NCBI GenBank assembly: GCA_045654565.1
Contig: JAZONP010000219.1
Coordinates: forward strand, 1 to 64,000
DNA from: UBA1189 sp045654565
GTDB taxonomy: Bacteria; Bacteroidota; Bacteroidia; Bacteroidales; Bacteroidaceae
Length of the DNA stretch: 64,000 bases
Direction: 5' to 3'
In this document: positions 27,001 to 35,265 of the stretch, one piece after another
Position numbering within the stretch: position 1 is the first letter of the stretch
Layout: every line of letters starts with the position of its first letter
Program-made: the position numbers and the translations under genes
The notes under the pieces: model-generated
What the model saw: the letters and a program-made list of their open reading frames with translations, nothing else
Database searches by the model: none
Told to the model about the DNA's origin: nothing

Positions 27001-27008
27001 CAAAGGTA
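27001..27008 (-). promoter_or_regulatory. susC operon promoter -7 box
   Basis: Minus-strand TACCTTTG matches TAnnTTTG exactly. A T-rich -33 region (TTTTT, about 27023-27027) is present but not TTTG. The predicted leader before the ATG at 26908 is about 85 nt. The rest of 27009-27221 shows nothing but the G-tract. Confidence 0.6.
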
Positions 27009-27211
27009 CACATAATTGGCGGAAAAACCTAACGAGTAGAATCTAATCTGCAGAATTTTAACAATCTCAAGTCACATCCGTTGACAAAGAGACACAACTC
27101 CATAAGCCTCGGGAACGCATCAATACCTTCCCAAAGCCCTATCCCTTCAGAGCGTTCGAGGTTGGTTCGTATCCCTCACACTCTTTCAGGCGAAAGTGTC
27201 GTAAACTCTAT

Positions 27212-27221
27212 GGGGGGGGGG
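27212..27221. repeat. G10 homopolymer directly after the dgt stop
   Basis: Ten consecutive G on the plus strand immediately follow (in dgt's direction) the TAG at 27222-27224. Being outside the frame, length change would not alter the protein. Confidence 0.8.
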
Positions 27222-28556
27222 CTATACTGCAGGCAAACTATTGCCATTAATCTTGCGATACAAGTCGAGAGCAAAAACATCAGTCATGCCCGACAGATAA
27301 TCAAAGACTGCTTGGATCTTACCATAGAGTGTGGGAGCATGCAAGTCGTACTGACTGCTAACCCGATTAATAAGGAGCCCTGAGTAAGCTTTGTCGGGAT
27401 GGGTGACTGCATCGATCATCAGTTCAATCAATGTGTTGATAATACGGAAACCTGCAAGTTCAATGTCCAACACATCCCGCGAACGATAAATTTTCTTTAC
27501 CGCCACCTCTGAACATTGCCTATATGCCTGTCGGCAACGCTCACTTGTATGCTTGATAAGCGGTTCAGAGAATGTTCCATTTAGGACTTCTTCTTCATGG
27601 CGCATAAAAGCATCTACACACTCATCGATAAGTATGCCTATCACCTTGGATCGCAAGTAAGCGACCTGTTCATTACTATCTGTGACCATATTGAGCACCT
27701 CAGTGAGATGGCCTTGCTTATGCTCCTCAATAAATGGCGTGAGCAGTGCTATGGTCTCCTCACGAGTAAGTATCTTCAGTTTATAAGCATCCTCAATATC
27801 CATCATCTGATAGCAGATATCATCGGCAGCCTCAACCAAAAACACAAGTGGATGACGGCAATAGCGAAGCGGCTCACCCTCGGAACTCAACCGAATAAGT
27901 CCCAAATCATCGGCTATCGTGCGAAAAGTATCAGCCTCAGTCTTAAAGAAACCGAACTTCGACTTCGCCCCCGAATAATACGACGAATAGGGATATTTCA
28001 CAATACTGGCCAATGTTGAGTAGGTCAATGCAAAACCGCCTTTACGACGGCCGTTAAATTGATGGGTGAGCAAACGGAAGGCATTGGCGTTACCCTCAAA
28101 GTGGATAATATCGTCCCACTCGGCAGCAGTCATCTGCTCACGCAAAGCCTGCCCCTTCCCCTCCGTGAAATAAGAAGATATGGCACGTTCGCCCGAATGG
28201 CCAAAAGGAGGATTCCCCAAGTCATGAGCCAAACAGGCTGCCGATACAATGCTGCCAATTTCTTCAATGAGAGAGTCTGCCAATTCGGGGCGGCGCTTCA
28301 GCACCGCACGGCTCACCTTATTGCCCAACGACCGCCCTACGCAAGCCACTTCGAGACTATGAGTAAGCCGATTATGTACAAACACGCTCCCTGGCAGAGG
28401 AAACACCTGAGTCTTATTCTGTAAACGCCGAAAGGGGGCCGAGAAGATCAAACGGTCATAGTCACGCAAGAAGTCCGAGCGGTCATCCGCTCCTTCTGCA
28501 TGAAACGATTCCATACCCAAGCGTTTAGCAGATATAAGTTTCTTCCAGTCCATCAT
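27222..28556 (-). CDS. dgt: Deoxyguanosinetriphosphate triphosphohydrolase
   Basis: 444 residues. An HD-domain enzyme that hydrolyses dGTP to deoxyguanosine and triphosphate, controlling dNTP pools. Metal-site signatures are all present: FRRLQNKTQVFPL with His66 in HNRLTHSLEVA, His111-Asp112 in CLAHDLGNPPFGHSGE, and the later AADDICYQMMDIEDA. Length is typical of the shorter dGTPase-like group. The first two codons are both ATG. It lies 24 nt downstream of the C10 protease gene on the same strand, so the two may be co-transcribed. It ends in TAG followed at once by a C10 tract. Confidence 0.95.
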   Translation of the reverse strand: MMDWKKLISAKRLGMESFHAEGADDRSDFLRDYDRLIFSAPFRRLQNKTQVFPLPGSVFVHNRLTHSLEVACVGRSLGNKVSRAVLKRRPELADSLIEEIGSIVSAACLAHDLGNPPFGHSGERAISSYFTEGKGQALREQMTAAEWDDIIHFEGNANAFRLLTHQFNGRRKGGFALTYSTLASIVKYPYSSYYSGAKSKFGFFKTEADTFRTIADDLGLIRLSSEGEPLRYCRHPLVFLVEAADDICYQMMDIEDAYKLKILTREETIALLTPFIEEHKQGHLTEVLNMVTDSNEQVAYLRSKVIGILIDECVDAFMRHEEEVLNGTFSEPLIKHTSERCRQAYRQCSEVAVKKIYRSRDVLDIELAGFRIINTLIELMIDAVTHPDKAYSGLLINRVSSQYDLHAPTLYGKIQAVFDYLSGMTDVFALDLYRKINGNSLPAV

Positions 28557-28580
28557 AAATTTCCTAATACTTTTTAGATG

Positions 28581-31500
28581 CTACTCTTCTTTGCATACAA
28601 CTTTATGTCCATTCACTATGTATATGTTACCTGGAATCATCTCCTCAGCACTACCGATACGGCGCCCGAAGAGGTCGTGTATCACTTCCGCACGAAGAGG
28701 TGAAGCTTGTTGCAACAAGGGCTGCTCAACATCAGAGTCGATATTATTGTCATCAAGTCTACCAAGATAGTATAGGTTAAAGTCATCCACTTTATACCAC
28801 GATTCGCCCCCTTTCACCCCGATAGGCAAAAAGTCATCTTCAACTTTAATGCTGTCAATGACATATTCTGTCAAGTAATATTTCCCCCTTGGATGCGCCT
28901 TAATATCAAGAGTTCTTTCCCCTGCAAATAAGCTTACAGCATCATCTACTCCTGCACCCGCCATGGCAGTCAAACGATAATATCCGGGAGACAATCCTGA
29001 GACTGTTTGACTAATATCACTATCCCCTGCATCTCCATAGAGAAGACAGCTACCATCCATACCTACTCCGAAGTTGTTTAGATTACCAGAATAGACCAAC
29101 TGAGTATTACTACCTGCAGTCCAACCCTCTTTAGTCTTCAGCTCAAACGATGGGTTAACAAGCAAGCTATTATAACAGATTGGCTCTGCCACATGAGCCA
29201 GCTTCAAGCGATATGTATTCAGCAAATCAACCAAACGCGAAGCATAGTCCTGCATTTCGTCAGTTTCCTCCGGCATGGTAGAGAATACATCATAAGCATA
29301 ACGCATTGAATCAAGCAACACCGCATTCCACTCATCCTCAATCTGGGAATGAAGCGCATCGTAGGTGTGATTTGCCTCATCGATAGCCAGCGCCAACGCC
29401 ATATAGCTTTTATTTTGAGCAGAGGTGGTTCTATGTGAGCGCACCCTCTTTGATGTAGACTTTATGATTGCAGTGAAGGGGGCTATCTTGGCACCTGCCT
29501 CTGCACGAGTGAAATATTGCGAACTCTCCTTCTCATCGTAGCCATACACAAGCGTATTCTCATCAGCGTAGGAGGTTGAGACTACCGCTTGAAAAGAAGG
29601 AATGGTATCTATCTCCGATACGCCATTGCTACTTACGACCACATCGTTAGCGGTGATGGGACTATTATCACACGTCATCACCATATAGGGTGTACAAGCA
29701 TACAACGTATCCACAAATTCTTGCTCAGCAATCGCGGAAGAGCTGATAGACTTCACTCGCTGGCACAAGTAGCCAAGAGGTCTTACGGCCGTAAAAGGCA
29801 AAGCAAAAGGTTTCCATCCCTGACTAATATCCCATTTCGGGGTGAAAGTTGCTCGTCGGGCAACAAATTCATCAATGGGAGCAAAGTTAAAGTTTGGCTG
29901 GAGACGCAGATCCTCGCACATGCCATCACAAACAATGTTGTACCCATCCATTTCCTTGTTCACTAGGAATAGCGCATTAGGATTGACAGCTATGGGCTGG
30001 CCGCTAACATCAGAGACTTGAGTCAAGTCGTAGACCGTTATTTCCGGATTTACAGCCAATGTAGAGAAGAGCAAAGCATCCCATGCACCCGAGAGGGTCA
30101 TAACAGTCCCATCAACGGACATACATTCGAGCGTTGGAGGACAAACCTTAAAGTACAGAATAGAATCGGTACTTCCCATATTCAAAGCATCACCATCCGT
30201 GACATTGGTTAATTTATTTTTGATACATAGGGCGTATCGACCTCCCACCTCCAAGTCTGTTATGTCAGCAGTCACGCGGGTTACACTTCCAGGTTCGTAC
30301 TTCTGAGTCGGAATAGTGATAGTCTTTACTGTTTCCATTGCGTTGGTTCCTTCGTTATACTTCATCAGCTCCATACGCAAGGTTGTCTGAATAGGTGTAG
30401 CCTCTGCACTATTCTCTATTTCCGCAAAGGCCTGTAGCTTATCATTGTAGAGCAAACGATAAGTTCCACTTTCATGAGATTCCACAACATCTCCAGCAGT
30501 AATATCAAAGGACTTTAATGTTAAGTCGGGATTTACGGGCAGCACCGCTATCTCCGCTTTGTCAAGTACGTTGCAATTCTTGTCTGTAAGGTAGATGTAA
30601 TAAGTACGCTCCGCAGCAGGTTTGAAAGTAACCGTAAACTCTCCACTCTCATCGCTTGCAAGAGACAAAGACGAATTGGACTCAGAGATGCTAGTCGAAC
30701 TTGAAGGTACTCGGTTCGATGTACTCCAATAAAGGTTAAATCCCGCATAATCAAGTGTACCATGATTAGTCGCGGAAACACGTATCGTCGTCTCCATACG
30801 CCTATAGGCTTGGGGGGCAGCGTGGATTTTTGCACTTACATTCGGTTTCTTGGGAGCAATGTTGTAGACCATTCCCTGTTGGCCAGAGAATCCGTTTACC
30901 CCCGTCTCATCATCCAATGTATAGTATCCGTCACCTTGTCCACCCCATCCGAAGTTAAAGTGAAATAGTCCATTATTGGCATTATATCCGTCAAGAATTA
31001 TGGCGTGTCCTCCATTGGAAGGATGAACGCCAGCATATACCATCGGTTGTCCCTTGATGAGGTTTCCATATACCAAATTCTCCCAAGTTGATTGGCTGGT
31101 ACCTCCTTTGTATTGACACACACTGCTTAAGTTGAAATATTGATTGTATCCATCCACTATATTAGAGATTTGCCCCGAAGTACTGCTACCATAAGTTTGC
31201 CATATACCTGCTCCGAAAGCAGCATTGAGCACAGCCACTGCATTACGCATCTCTTCTGGATAGGCCCCATTGTAATCATACTGCATCAAATCCCACAATA
31301 TAGGAGTACCTTTAGGATAACTAACCATTACAGGCGCATCGCCATAGCCATACGTAGGCGTAGAGGCCAATAGTTCACCAGGCAGGTCGCGACGATAATG
31401 ATGGAGCACCATCACCGCCGCCGTGCATGTACAACCAGTCAAGGCTCTATTGGTTGTATTTGTAATGAAGGGGGCCAGATCATTATATGGCGAGGACTGA

Positions 31501-31940
31501 TGCCAATGCGCCTTAACAATCGGTTCTACACTCGTACGCCCAGCCACTACATTTCGTGGAGCTCGAGTGGACGCGCCTGCCGCTTGTGCCTTCTCTACGA
31601 GTTCAGCATAGCCCTCTAGCATATCAAGAAGTGCAGGAGGCATCTGTCCTTCCACGAAATCACCTGTATCTGTGTATCCAAGAATCTCAGGCAAGCAATC
31701 ATCGCCACTGACAATTACAAAACCCGCGTTCTCTCCTCGGCTAATAATATAATAGGGAGCCAACGTGTCATTCACGGCCAATTCACTACTACTCCGACGA
31801 GCAGGAGCGCTTGACACCTCCATAGAAACATCCCCCCAATAGGACGCTGCTATTTTAAGCGCACGCGAAGGCCCGATAGGATCAGCACAAACATTTCTTA
31901 AAATAATGCAAAACAACAAAGACGATAGGACTCTCTTCAT
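28581..31940 (-). CDS. C10-family (streptopain-type) cysteine protease, multidomain, secreted
   Basis: 1119 residues from the ATG MKRVLSSLLF; an alternative ATG lies four codons upstream. Signal peptide to about residue 19. A propeptide-like domain (APYYIISRGENAGFVIVSGD) precedes the peptidase: catalytic Cys170 in ALTGCTCTAA, His312 in NGGHAIILDGYN, and the conserved FNFGWGGQGDGYY. Two Ig-like units follow, then a long mixed region, then a module at about 930-1080 opening VNPSFELKTKEGWTAG and closing FNLYYLG, like those of the 1267-residue protein. The tail (HDLFGRRIGSAEE, then GNIYIVNGHKVV) is sorting-type. It is inferred to be an active surface or released protease. Longer in-frame starts reach across the methyltransferase promoter and are rejected. 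Confidence 0.9.
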   Translation of the reverse strand: MKRVLSSLLFCIILRNVCADPIGPSRALKIAASYWGDVSMEVSSAPARRSSSELAVNDTLAPYYIISRGENAGFVIVSGDDCLPEILGYTDTGDFVEGQMPPALLDMLEGYAELVEKAQAAGASTRAPRNVVAGRTSVEPIVKAHWHQSSPYNDLAPFITNTTNRALTGCTCTAAVMVLHHYRRDLPGELLASTPTYGYGDAPVMVSYPKGTPILWDLMQYDYNGAYPEEMRNAVAVLNAAFGAGIWQTYGSSTSGQISNIVDGYNQYFNLSSVCQYKGGTSQSTWENLVYGNLIKGQPMVYAGVHPSNGGHAIILDGYNANNGLFHFNFGWGGQGDGYYTLDDETGVNGFSGQQGMVYNIAPKKPNVSAKIHAAPQAYRRMETTIRVSATNHGTLDYAGFNLYWSTSNRVPSSSTSISESNSSLSLASDESGEFTVTFKPAAERTYYIYLTDKNCNVLDKAEIAVLPVNPDLTLKSFDITAGDVVESHESGTYRLLYNDKLQAFAEIENSAEATPIQTTLRMELMKYNEGTNAMETVKTITIPTQKYEPGSVTRVTADITDLEVGGRYALCIKNKLTNVTDGDALNMGSTDSILYFKVCPPTLECMSVDGTVMTLSGAWDALLFSTLAVNPEITVYDLTQVSDVSGQPIAVNPNALFLVNKEMDGYNIVCDGMCEDLRLQPNFNFAPIDEFVARRATFTPKWDISQGWKPFALPFTAVRPLGYLCQRVKSISSSAIAEQEFVDTLYACTPYMVMTCDNSPITANDVVVSSNGVSEIDTIPSFQAVVSTSYADENTLVYGYDEKESSQYFTRAEAGAKIAPFTAIIKSTSKRVRSHRTTSAQNKSYMALALAIDEANHTYDALHSQIEDEWNAVLLDSMRYAYDVFSTMPEETDEMQDYASRLVDLLNTYRLKLAHVAEPICYNSLLVNPSFELKTKEGWTAGSNTQLVYSGNLNNFGVGMDGSCLLYGDAGDSDISQTVSGLSPGYYRLTAMAGAGVDDAVSLFAGERTLDIKAHPRGKYYLTEYVIDSIKVEDDFLPIGVKGGESWYKVDDFNLYYLGRLDDNNIDSDVEQPLLQQASPLRAEVIHDLFGRRIGSAEEMIPGNIYIVNGHKVVCKEE

Positions 31941-31999
31941 GGAATTACTCATAACGTATATTTTAAAAGGTCTACAAATGTACATCTTTTTTTGCATCG

Positions 32000-32032
32000 T
32001 TTGGGTATACTCATCTATTTTTGTTATTTTTG
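32000..32032 (+). promoter_or_regulatory. Promoter of methyltransferase gene (overlapping pair)
   Basis: -33 TTTG (32000-32003), 21-nt spacer, -7 TATTTTTG (32025-32032). A second pair is shifted 9 bp upstream with the same spacer: TTTG 31991-31994 and TATTTTTG 32016-32023. The ATG follows at 32056. Confidence 0.65.
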
Positions 32033-32055
32033 CTGCCGACAAAACATCTACTACG

Positions 32056-32721
32056 ATGAACAAGTGGATAAGAAGGAAACGTAATTCGTGGGGTTATGGA
32101 GTACAAAGCCCCAGCGACTTTTACTTCGTACAGCATGTGTTGCGCGAGAAATCACCATACTATGGCTATTCCGAGATTGAGGAACTAAAAGAGAAACACA
32201 GTGCCCATCTACCATTGTACTCGGAAGGAATTAATAAATTACTGTTTCGATTAGCCAATTATACACAAGCCAAATCAATAATCGAAGTCGGAGCAGGACT
32301 TTCCACTTATGCTATGACCTTGGGGCGTCCTTCCGCTCGATGCATCGCCATCACTTCATCAGAGCCATGCAAAAGAGCCATGCAGTCACTGCTCAATGAA
32401 CATCCACAAGTAGAGATAAAAGAAGGCGATGAAATGGATATTTTCTGTAACCTAATCCAAGAATTAGGCACAATAGGTTTACTCCATGTAGCCCACACCG
32501 ATCACTACCGAGAAGTGATCGATGCCGCCCTACCCCATGTCACCGACCAGTCACTTATTGTTATCGAAGATATCTGCAGCAGCAAGGAGAAGTACGACTG
32601 GTGGGAAGAACTGCAAAAAAGTTCACAGACGGGCATCACCTATGACCTTGGCAACATCGGGCTACTTTTTTTTAATAGCTCGCGTCACAAAAACAATTAC
32701 TGGATAAATATCAGGAAATAA
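32056..32721 (+). CDS. Small SAM-dependent methyltransferase-like protein
   Basis: 221 residues from MNKWIRRKRN. The glycine-rich SAM-binding motif I is SIIEVGAGLSTYAM (75-88), followed by a strand/acidic position (RCIAITSSEPC) and a later VIEDICSS strand, which is the class I Rossmann order seen in O-methyltransferase-like proteins. The substrate is unknown, and the C-terminal half is poorly conserved relative to catalytic families I know. The ATG at 32056 is chosen because two Bacteroidota promoters end at 32032; a longer in-frame start at 31906 would read through them. It lies 7 nt before the adenosyltransferase gene, so the two form an operon. Confidence 0.7.
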   Translation: MNKWIRRKRNSWGYGVQSPSDFYFVQHVLREKSPYYGYSEIEELKEKHSAHLPLYSEGINKLLFRLANYTQAKSIIEVGAGLSTYAMTLGRPSARCIAITSSEPCKRAMQSLLNEHPQVEIKEGDEMDIFCNLIQELGTIGLLHVAHTDHYREVIDAALPHVTDQSLIVIEDICSSKEKYDWWEELQKSSQTGITYDLGNIGLLFFNSSRHKNNYWINIRK

Positions 32722-32728
32722 ATCGAAC

Positions 32729-33295
32729 ATGAAAAAGAGTCACCTATATACGCGTGGTGGAGATAGCGGCACCACATCACTTATCGGAGGCAGTCGGGTA
32801 AGGAAGAGTTGCCTACAACTTGACGCATATGGAACTATAGACGAACTCAGCTCCCACATCGGCCTACTGGAAGCGATGATAGAACCCCATCCCGAAGTAG
32901 ATACCCACCTACTACAATGGATACAATCGCGTCTATTTGATGTAGGCACCTACCTCGCTATGCCCTATACCGAAAAAGAGAAGCCATCTTGCGCCATTAC
33001 CATTACCCACATAGAGCAATTGGAAAAGCTGATTGACACTCTCGATGCTCAGCTTCCCTCCTTATCATCCTTTATCCTACCTGGAGGTTGTATGCCGGCA
33101 GCACAGAGCCACATATGCCGTACAGTATGTCGCCGTGCCGAACGTCTCATAGCCGCACTCGCCGAGGAAGTTCACATCAATCCTGTTTTACTATCGTTTG
33201 TCAACAGATTATCAGACTTTCTCTTCGTCTATGCACGCTTCTTAAACAAAATAAAAGGAGTAGACGAAATTTCTTGGAAGAAAGATTGCGATTGA
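32729..33295 (+). CDS. Cob(I)alamin adenosyltransferase (PduO type)
   Basis: 188 residues. It transfers the adenosyl group of ATP to cob(I)alamin (or the corrinoid precursor), making coenzyme B12. Signatures are the N-terminal ATP-binding YTRGGDSGTTSLIGG, YGTIDELSSHIGLLEA, and C-terminal FILPGGCMPAAQSHICRTVC, followed by RRAERLI and NRLSDFLFVYARFLN. Length is normal. The ATG sits 7 nt after the methyltransferase stop, so it is translated from the same message. No other B12 gene or riboswitch is visible nearby, so it likely serves corrinoid salvage. Confidence 0.95.
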   Translation: MKKSHLYTRGGDSGTTSLIGGSRVRKSCLQLDAYGTIDELSSHIGLLEAMIEPHPEVDTHLLQWIQSRLFDVGTYLAMPYTEKEKPSCAITITHIEQLEKLIDTLDAQLPSLSSFILPGGCMPAAQSHICRTVCRRAERLIAALAEEVHINPVLLSFVNRLSDFLFVYARFLNKIKGVDEISWKKDCD

Positions 33296-33315
33296 GGAAA
33301 AAAGTTATACTTTTG
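33284..33315 (+). promoter_or_regulatory. Promoter of the DUF2795 gene
   Basis: -33 ATTG (33284-33287), 20-nt spacer, -7 TACTTTTG (33308-33315). It overlaps the end of the adenosyltransferase gene and gives a roughly 45-nt leader. Confidence 0.65.
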
Positions 33316-33366
33316 CAGCCTTATTTACAGAAAGGTTTAATTAAACAAAAAAACAAAAGATAGAAT

Positions 33367-33588
33367 ATGTACTGGACACTTGAACTCGCATCTAAATTAG
33401 AGGATGCACCTTGGCCCGCAACCAAAGAAGAGCTCCTTGACTATGCCATGCGCTCGGGAGCTCCTATGGAAGTAATCGAAAACCTACAAGAGATGGAAGA
33501 CGAGGGAGAGATTTACGAAAGCATCGAGGATCTCTGGCCCGACTATCCCAGCAAAGAGGACTTCTTCTTTGACGAGGAGGAGTATTAA
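33367..33588 (+). CDS. DUF2795 family protein
   Basis: 73 residues, very acidic. The core LEDAPWPATKEELLDYAMRS, then PMEVIENLQEMED and an acidic tail (EDFFFDEEEY), matches the small DUF2795 proteins that are nearly universal in Bacteroidota and highly expressed; no biochemical role is established. It has its own promoter (33284-33315) and a Rho-independent terminator at 33632-33663. A remnant of its 3' end plus terminator is duplicated at 35011-35225. Confidence 0.85.
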   Translation: MYWTLELASKLEDAPWPATKEELLDYAMRSGAPMEVIENLQEMEDEGEIYESIEDLWPDYPSKEDFFFDEEEY

Positions 33589-33743
33589 TGGGTTGAAAAA
33601 GGTTTAACACCTAAGAATCAACGATTTACATTGACCGATTGGGCGATCCAGTCGGTCATTTTTATGTCAAAAACTACCCGAAAATGAGCGAAAACTGCCC
33701 AAATACTTCCCTGAAACTATTACCAAATCCTCCTAAAAATAAG
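33555..33743. repeat. ~190-bp direct repeat, copy A
   Basis: From the end of the DUF2795 gene through its terminator to TCCTCCTAAAAA. Copy B at 35032-35225 is nearly identical for long runs (GGTTTAACACCTAAGAATCA, GATCCAGTCGGTCATTTTTA, ATTACCAAATCCTCCTAAAA), with small indels near 33580 and 33685. The pair brackets the orphan gene 33887-34714. Confidence 0.85.
33632..33663 (+). terminator. Terminator of the DUF2795 gene
   Basis: TGACCGA (33632-33638) pairs with TCGGTCA (33652-33658), followed by TTTTT. The duplicate in copy B has one stem mismatch (TGACCAA). Confidence 0.75.
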
Positions 33744-33886
33744 AATTGTAAGTGAGGGATGGCACACTGCCCAAACACTGCCCTGACGCTCTACAAGGCA
33801 CTTTTTGCCCAAATTGAGCGAACTGCCCAAAACGCCCGTTTTAGTCAGTGTTCTATGCATCCCCGCGATGGTGGCAATTAGCACAT
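33664..33886. other. Intergenic stretch with degenerate ACTGCCC words
   Basis: No gene seen. Words of the type ACTGCCCAAA recur (near 33694, 33767, 33780 and 33830) and again at 34948-34982, suggesting a locally expanded degenerate repeat on both sides of the orphan gene. Confidence 0.45.
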
Positions 33887-34714
33887 TTATAAAGCTCTTT
33901 CTTCATCACAATCGCCATCAAAGTCTGAAGGCCAAGTAATTTGAACATCATATGCATCGGCGAAACTGATATCATAACTAGAGTTGGGGTCAAAACTGGC
34001 AGGCTCTTCAAACAGACCATCGCCGCCTATTTGCGGCTCTTTCTCTTCGGATATGGCACAAGCAAATTTTACAAATTCCCTTGCAATATCCGCATTCATC
34101 TCATTCTCAATAACATCAGAAGCATCTCTTGCGCTAAAGACCTCATAAAGAGGCAGTGATTCTGAAGCTACTCGTTCTACTACCGATAACAATTTGTCTA
34201 AAAACTCTTCACTAACAATACTTGTATCACGAAGTTCTTTGCCATCATCACTTGTGTCAATAAGTCCTTTACCATCGGTTGAAACATAAAAATTATAAAG
34301 GACATCTTTTATTCTCAACTTATCCGATGACCAGGAATTGCCCATATCAATTCTCTTTTCAAGAAAAATCTCATCATTGATACAGCATTGGATATTGTAC
34401 TCACCACAAATAATGCAATCATCCTCATATGTTTGCCAGTCACCCTCCTCCCCATCGTAAAGGCAATGGGCAAACTTTATCATCGTCGTAAGATACCCCC
34501 AACCTCTCCTTGTATTAAAGATTTCAAGTATCTCCTCACTTGTCATCTCTTTTTCCAAGAACTCATCAGAACAACGGAAAAATGCTTTTAGATGTTCCCA
34601 AACCTCCTCTATATTATCATACTCACCGAACTTCCATACCGTTTCACCTTCACCGGCATCAATGACTGACATGGTTTGACCTAATGCCTTTAAACATAAT
34701 TTCTGTGCTCTCAT
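33887..34714 (-). CDS. Orphan hypothetical protein, acidic, 275 residues
   Basis: I do not recognise a family. The protein is strongly acidic, with no signal peptide or membrane segment, so it is probably cytoplasmic. Visible points are an aromatic/charged N-terminal half (WKFGEYDNIEEVWEHLKAFF), a Cys-containing segment CIICGEYNIQCCI that might bind metal, and an acidic C-terminus (WPSDFDGDCDEERAL). It has its own promoter-like -7 box TAACTTTG (34755-34762, minus strand). It is a monocistronic gene bracketed by two ~190-bp direct repeats and next to PUL remnants, which suggests acquisition as a cassette. A toxin, antitoxin, immunity or phage role cannot be supported from sequence. Confidence 0.7.
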   Translation of the reverse strand: MRAQKLCLKALGQTMSVIDAGEGETVWKFGEYDNIEEVWEHLKAFFRCSDEFLEKEMTSEEILEIFNTRRGWGYLTTMIKFAHCLYDGEEGDWQTYEDDCIICGEYNIQCCINDEIFLEKRIDMGNSWSSDKLRIKDVLYNFYVSTDGKGLIDTSDDGKELRDTSIVSEEFLDKLLSVVERVASESLPLYEVFSARDASDVIENEMNADIAREFVKFACAISEEKEPQIGGDGLFEEPASFDPNSSYDISFADAYDVQITWPSDFDGDCDEERAL

Positions 34715-34754
34715 ATTCTTTATTTATGTATAGTATTCTTCATCAAACAAAGTA

Positions 34755-34762
34755 CAAAGTTA
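34755..34762 (-). promoter_or_regulatory. -7 box of the orphan gene
   Basis: Minus-strand TAACTTTG, with GTTG about 19 nt upstream as a possible -33 element. Confidence 0.45.
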
Positions 34763-35265
34763 AAGAATAATACCTTATCTGCAACTATTCCATAATTTTT
34801 CTTCGTCTATGTGCTGTTTATAAAATTACTGAAATATTCAACACATAGGATGTTATTGAAAATGTTGCGGGTAACATAAAAAACGAATCCTCTTATACCG
34901 CCTTAACGCAAACCTATAAAACACGCAAAGATAAAAGATTCAGCATTGCCCAATATACCAGATACTGCCCAAGCACTGCCCCAACGGAATAGTCAGTTAT
35001 ATGCAGTTGCCTATCAGGGAATAAAGATGCTCAGGACTTCTTTGACGAGGAGGTTCATTAATGGACTAAAAAAGGTTTAACACCTAAGAATCAACGATTT
35101 ACATTGACCAATTAGGCGATCCAGTCGGTCATTTTTATGTCAAAAACTACCCGAAAATAGCCCGAAAATGAGGCGAGACTACCCGAATACTGCCCTGAAG
35201 CTATTACCAAATCCTCCTAAAAAGGAGTAATAAGTGAGGAAGGTGAGACTATCAAACTGCAGTCA
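34763..35265. other. Intergenic stretch with no gene
   Basis: AT-rich, with ACTGCCC-type words at 34948-34982 and the direct-repeat copy B in its right half. I see no open frame with coding character. Confidence 0.5.
35032..35225. repeat. ~190-bp direct repeat, copy B (with DUF2795 3' remnant)
   Basis: It begins with GGACTTC---TTTGACGAGGAGG and an in-register TAA, i.e. the last codons of a DUF2795-like gene, then the same post-gene sequence and a decayed terminator. Weaker similarity extends back to about 35011 (CTATC..G.AAAGA). The rest of that gene copy is gone. Confidence 0.8.

Noticed and set aside
31906..32055. Extended N-terminus for the methyltransferase (50 residues, hydrophobic)
   Set aside because: The segment is the translation of two overlapping Bacteroidota promoters and the divergent protease leader; the ATG at 32056 gives a normal soluble protein.
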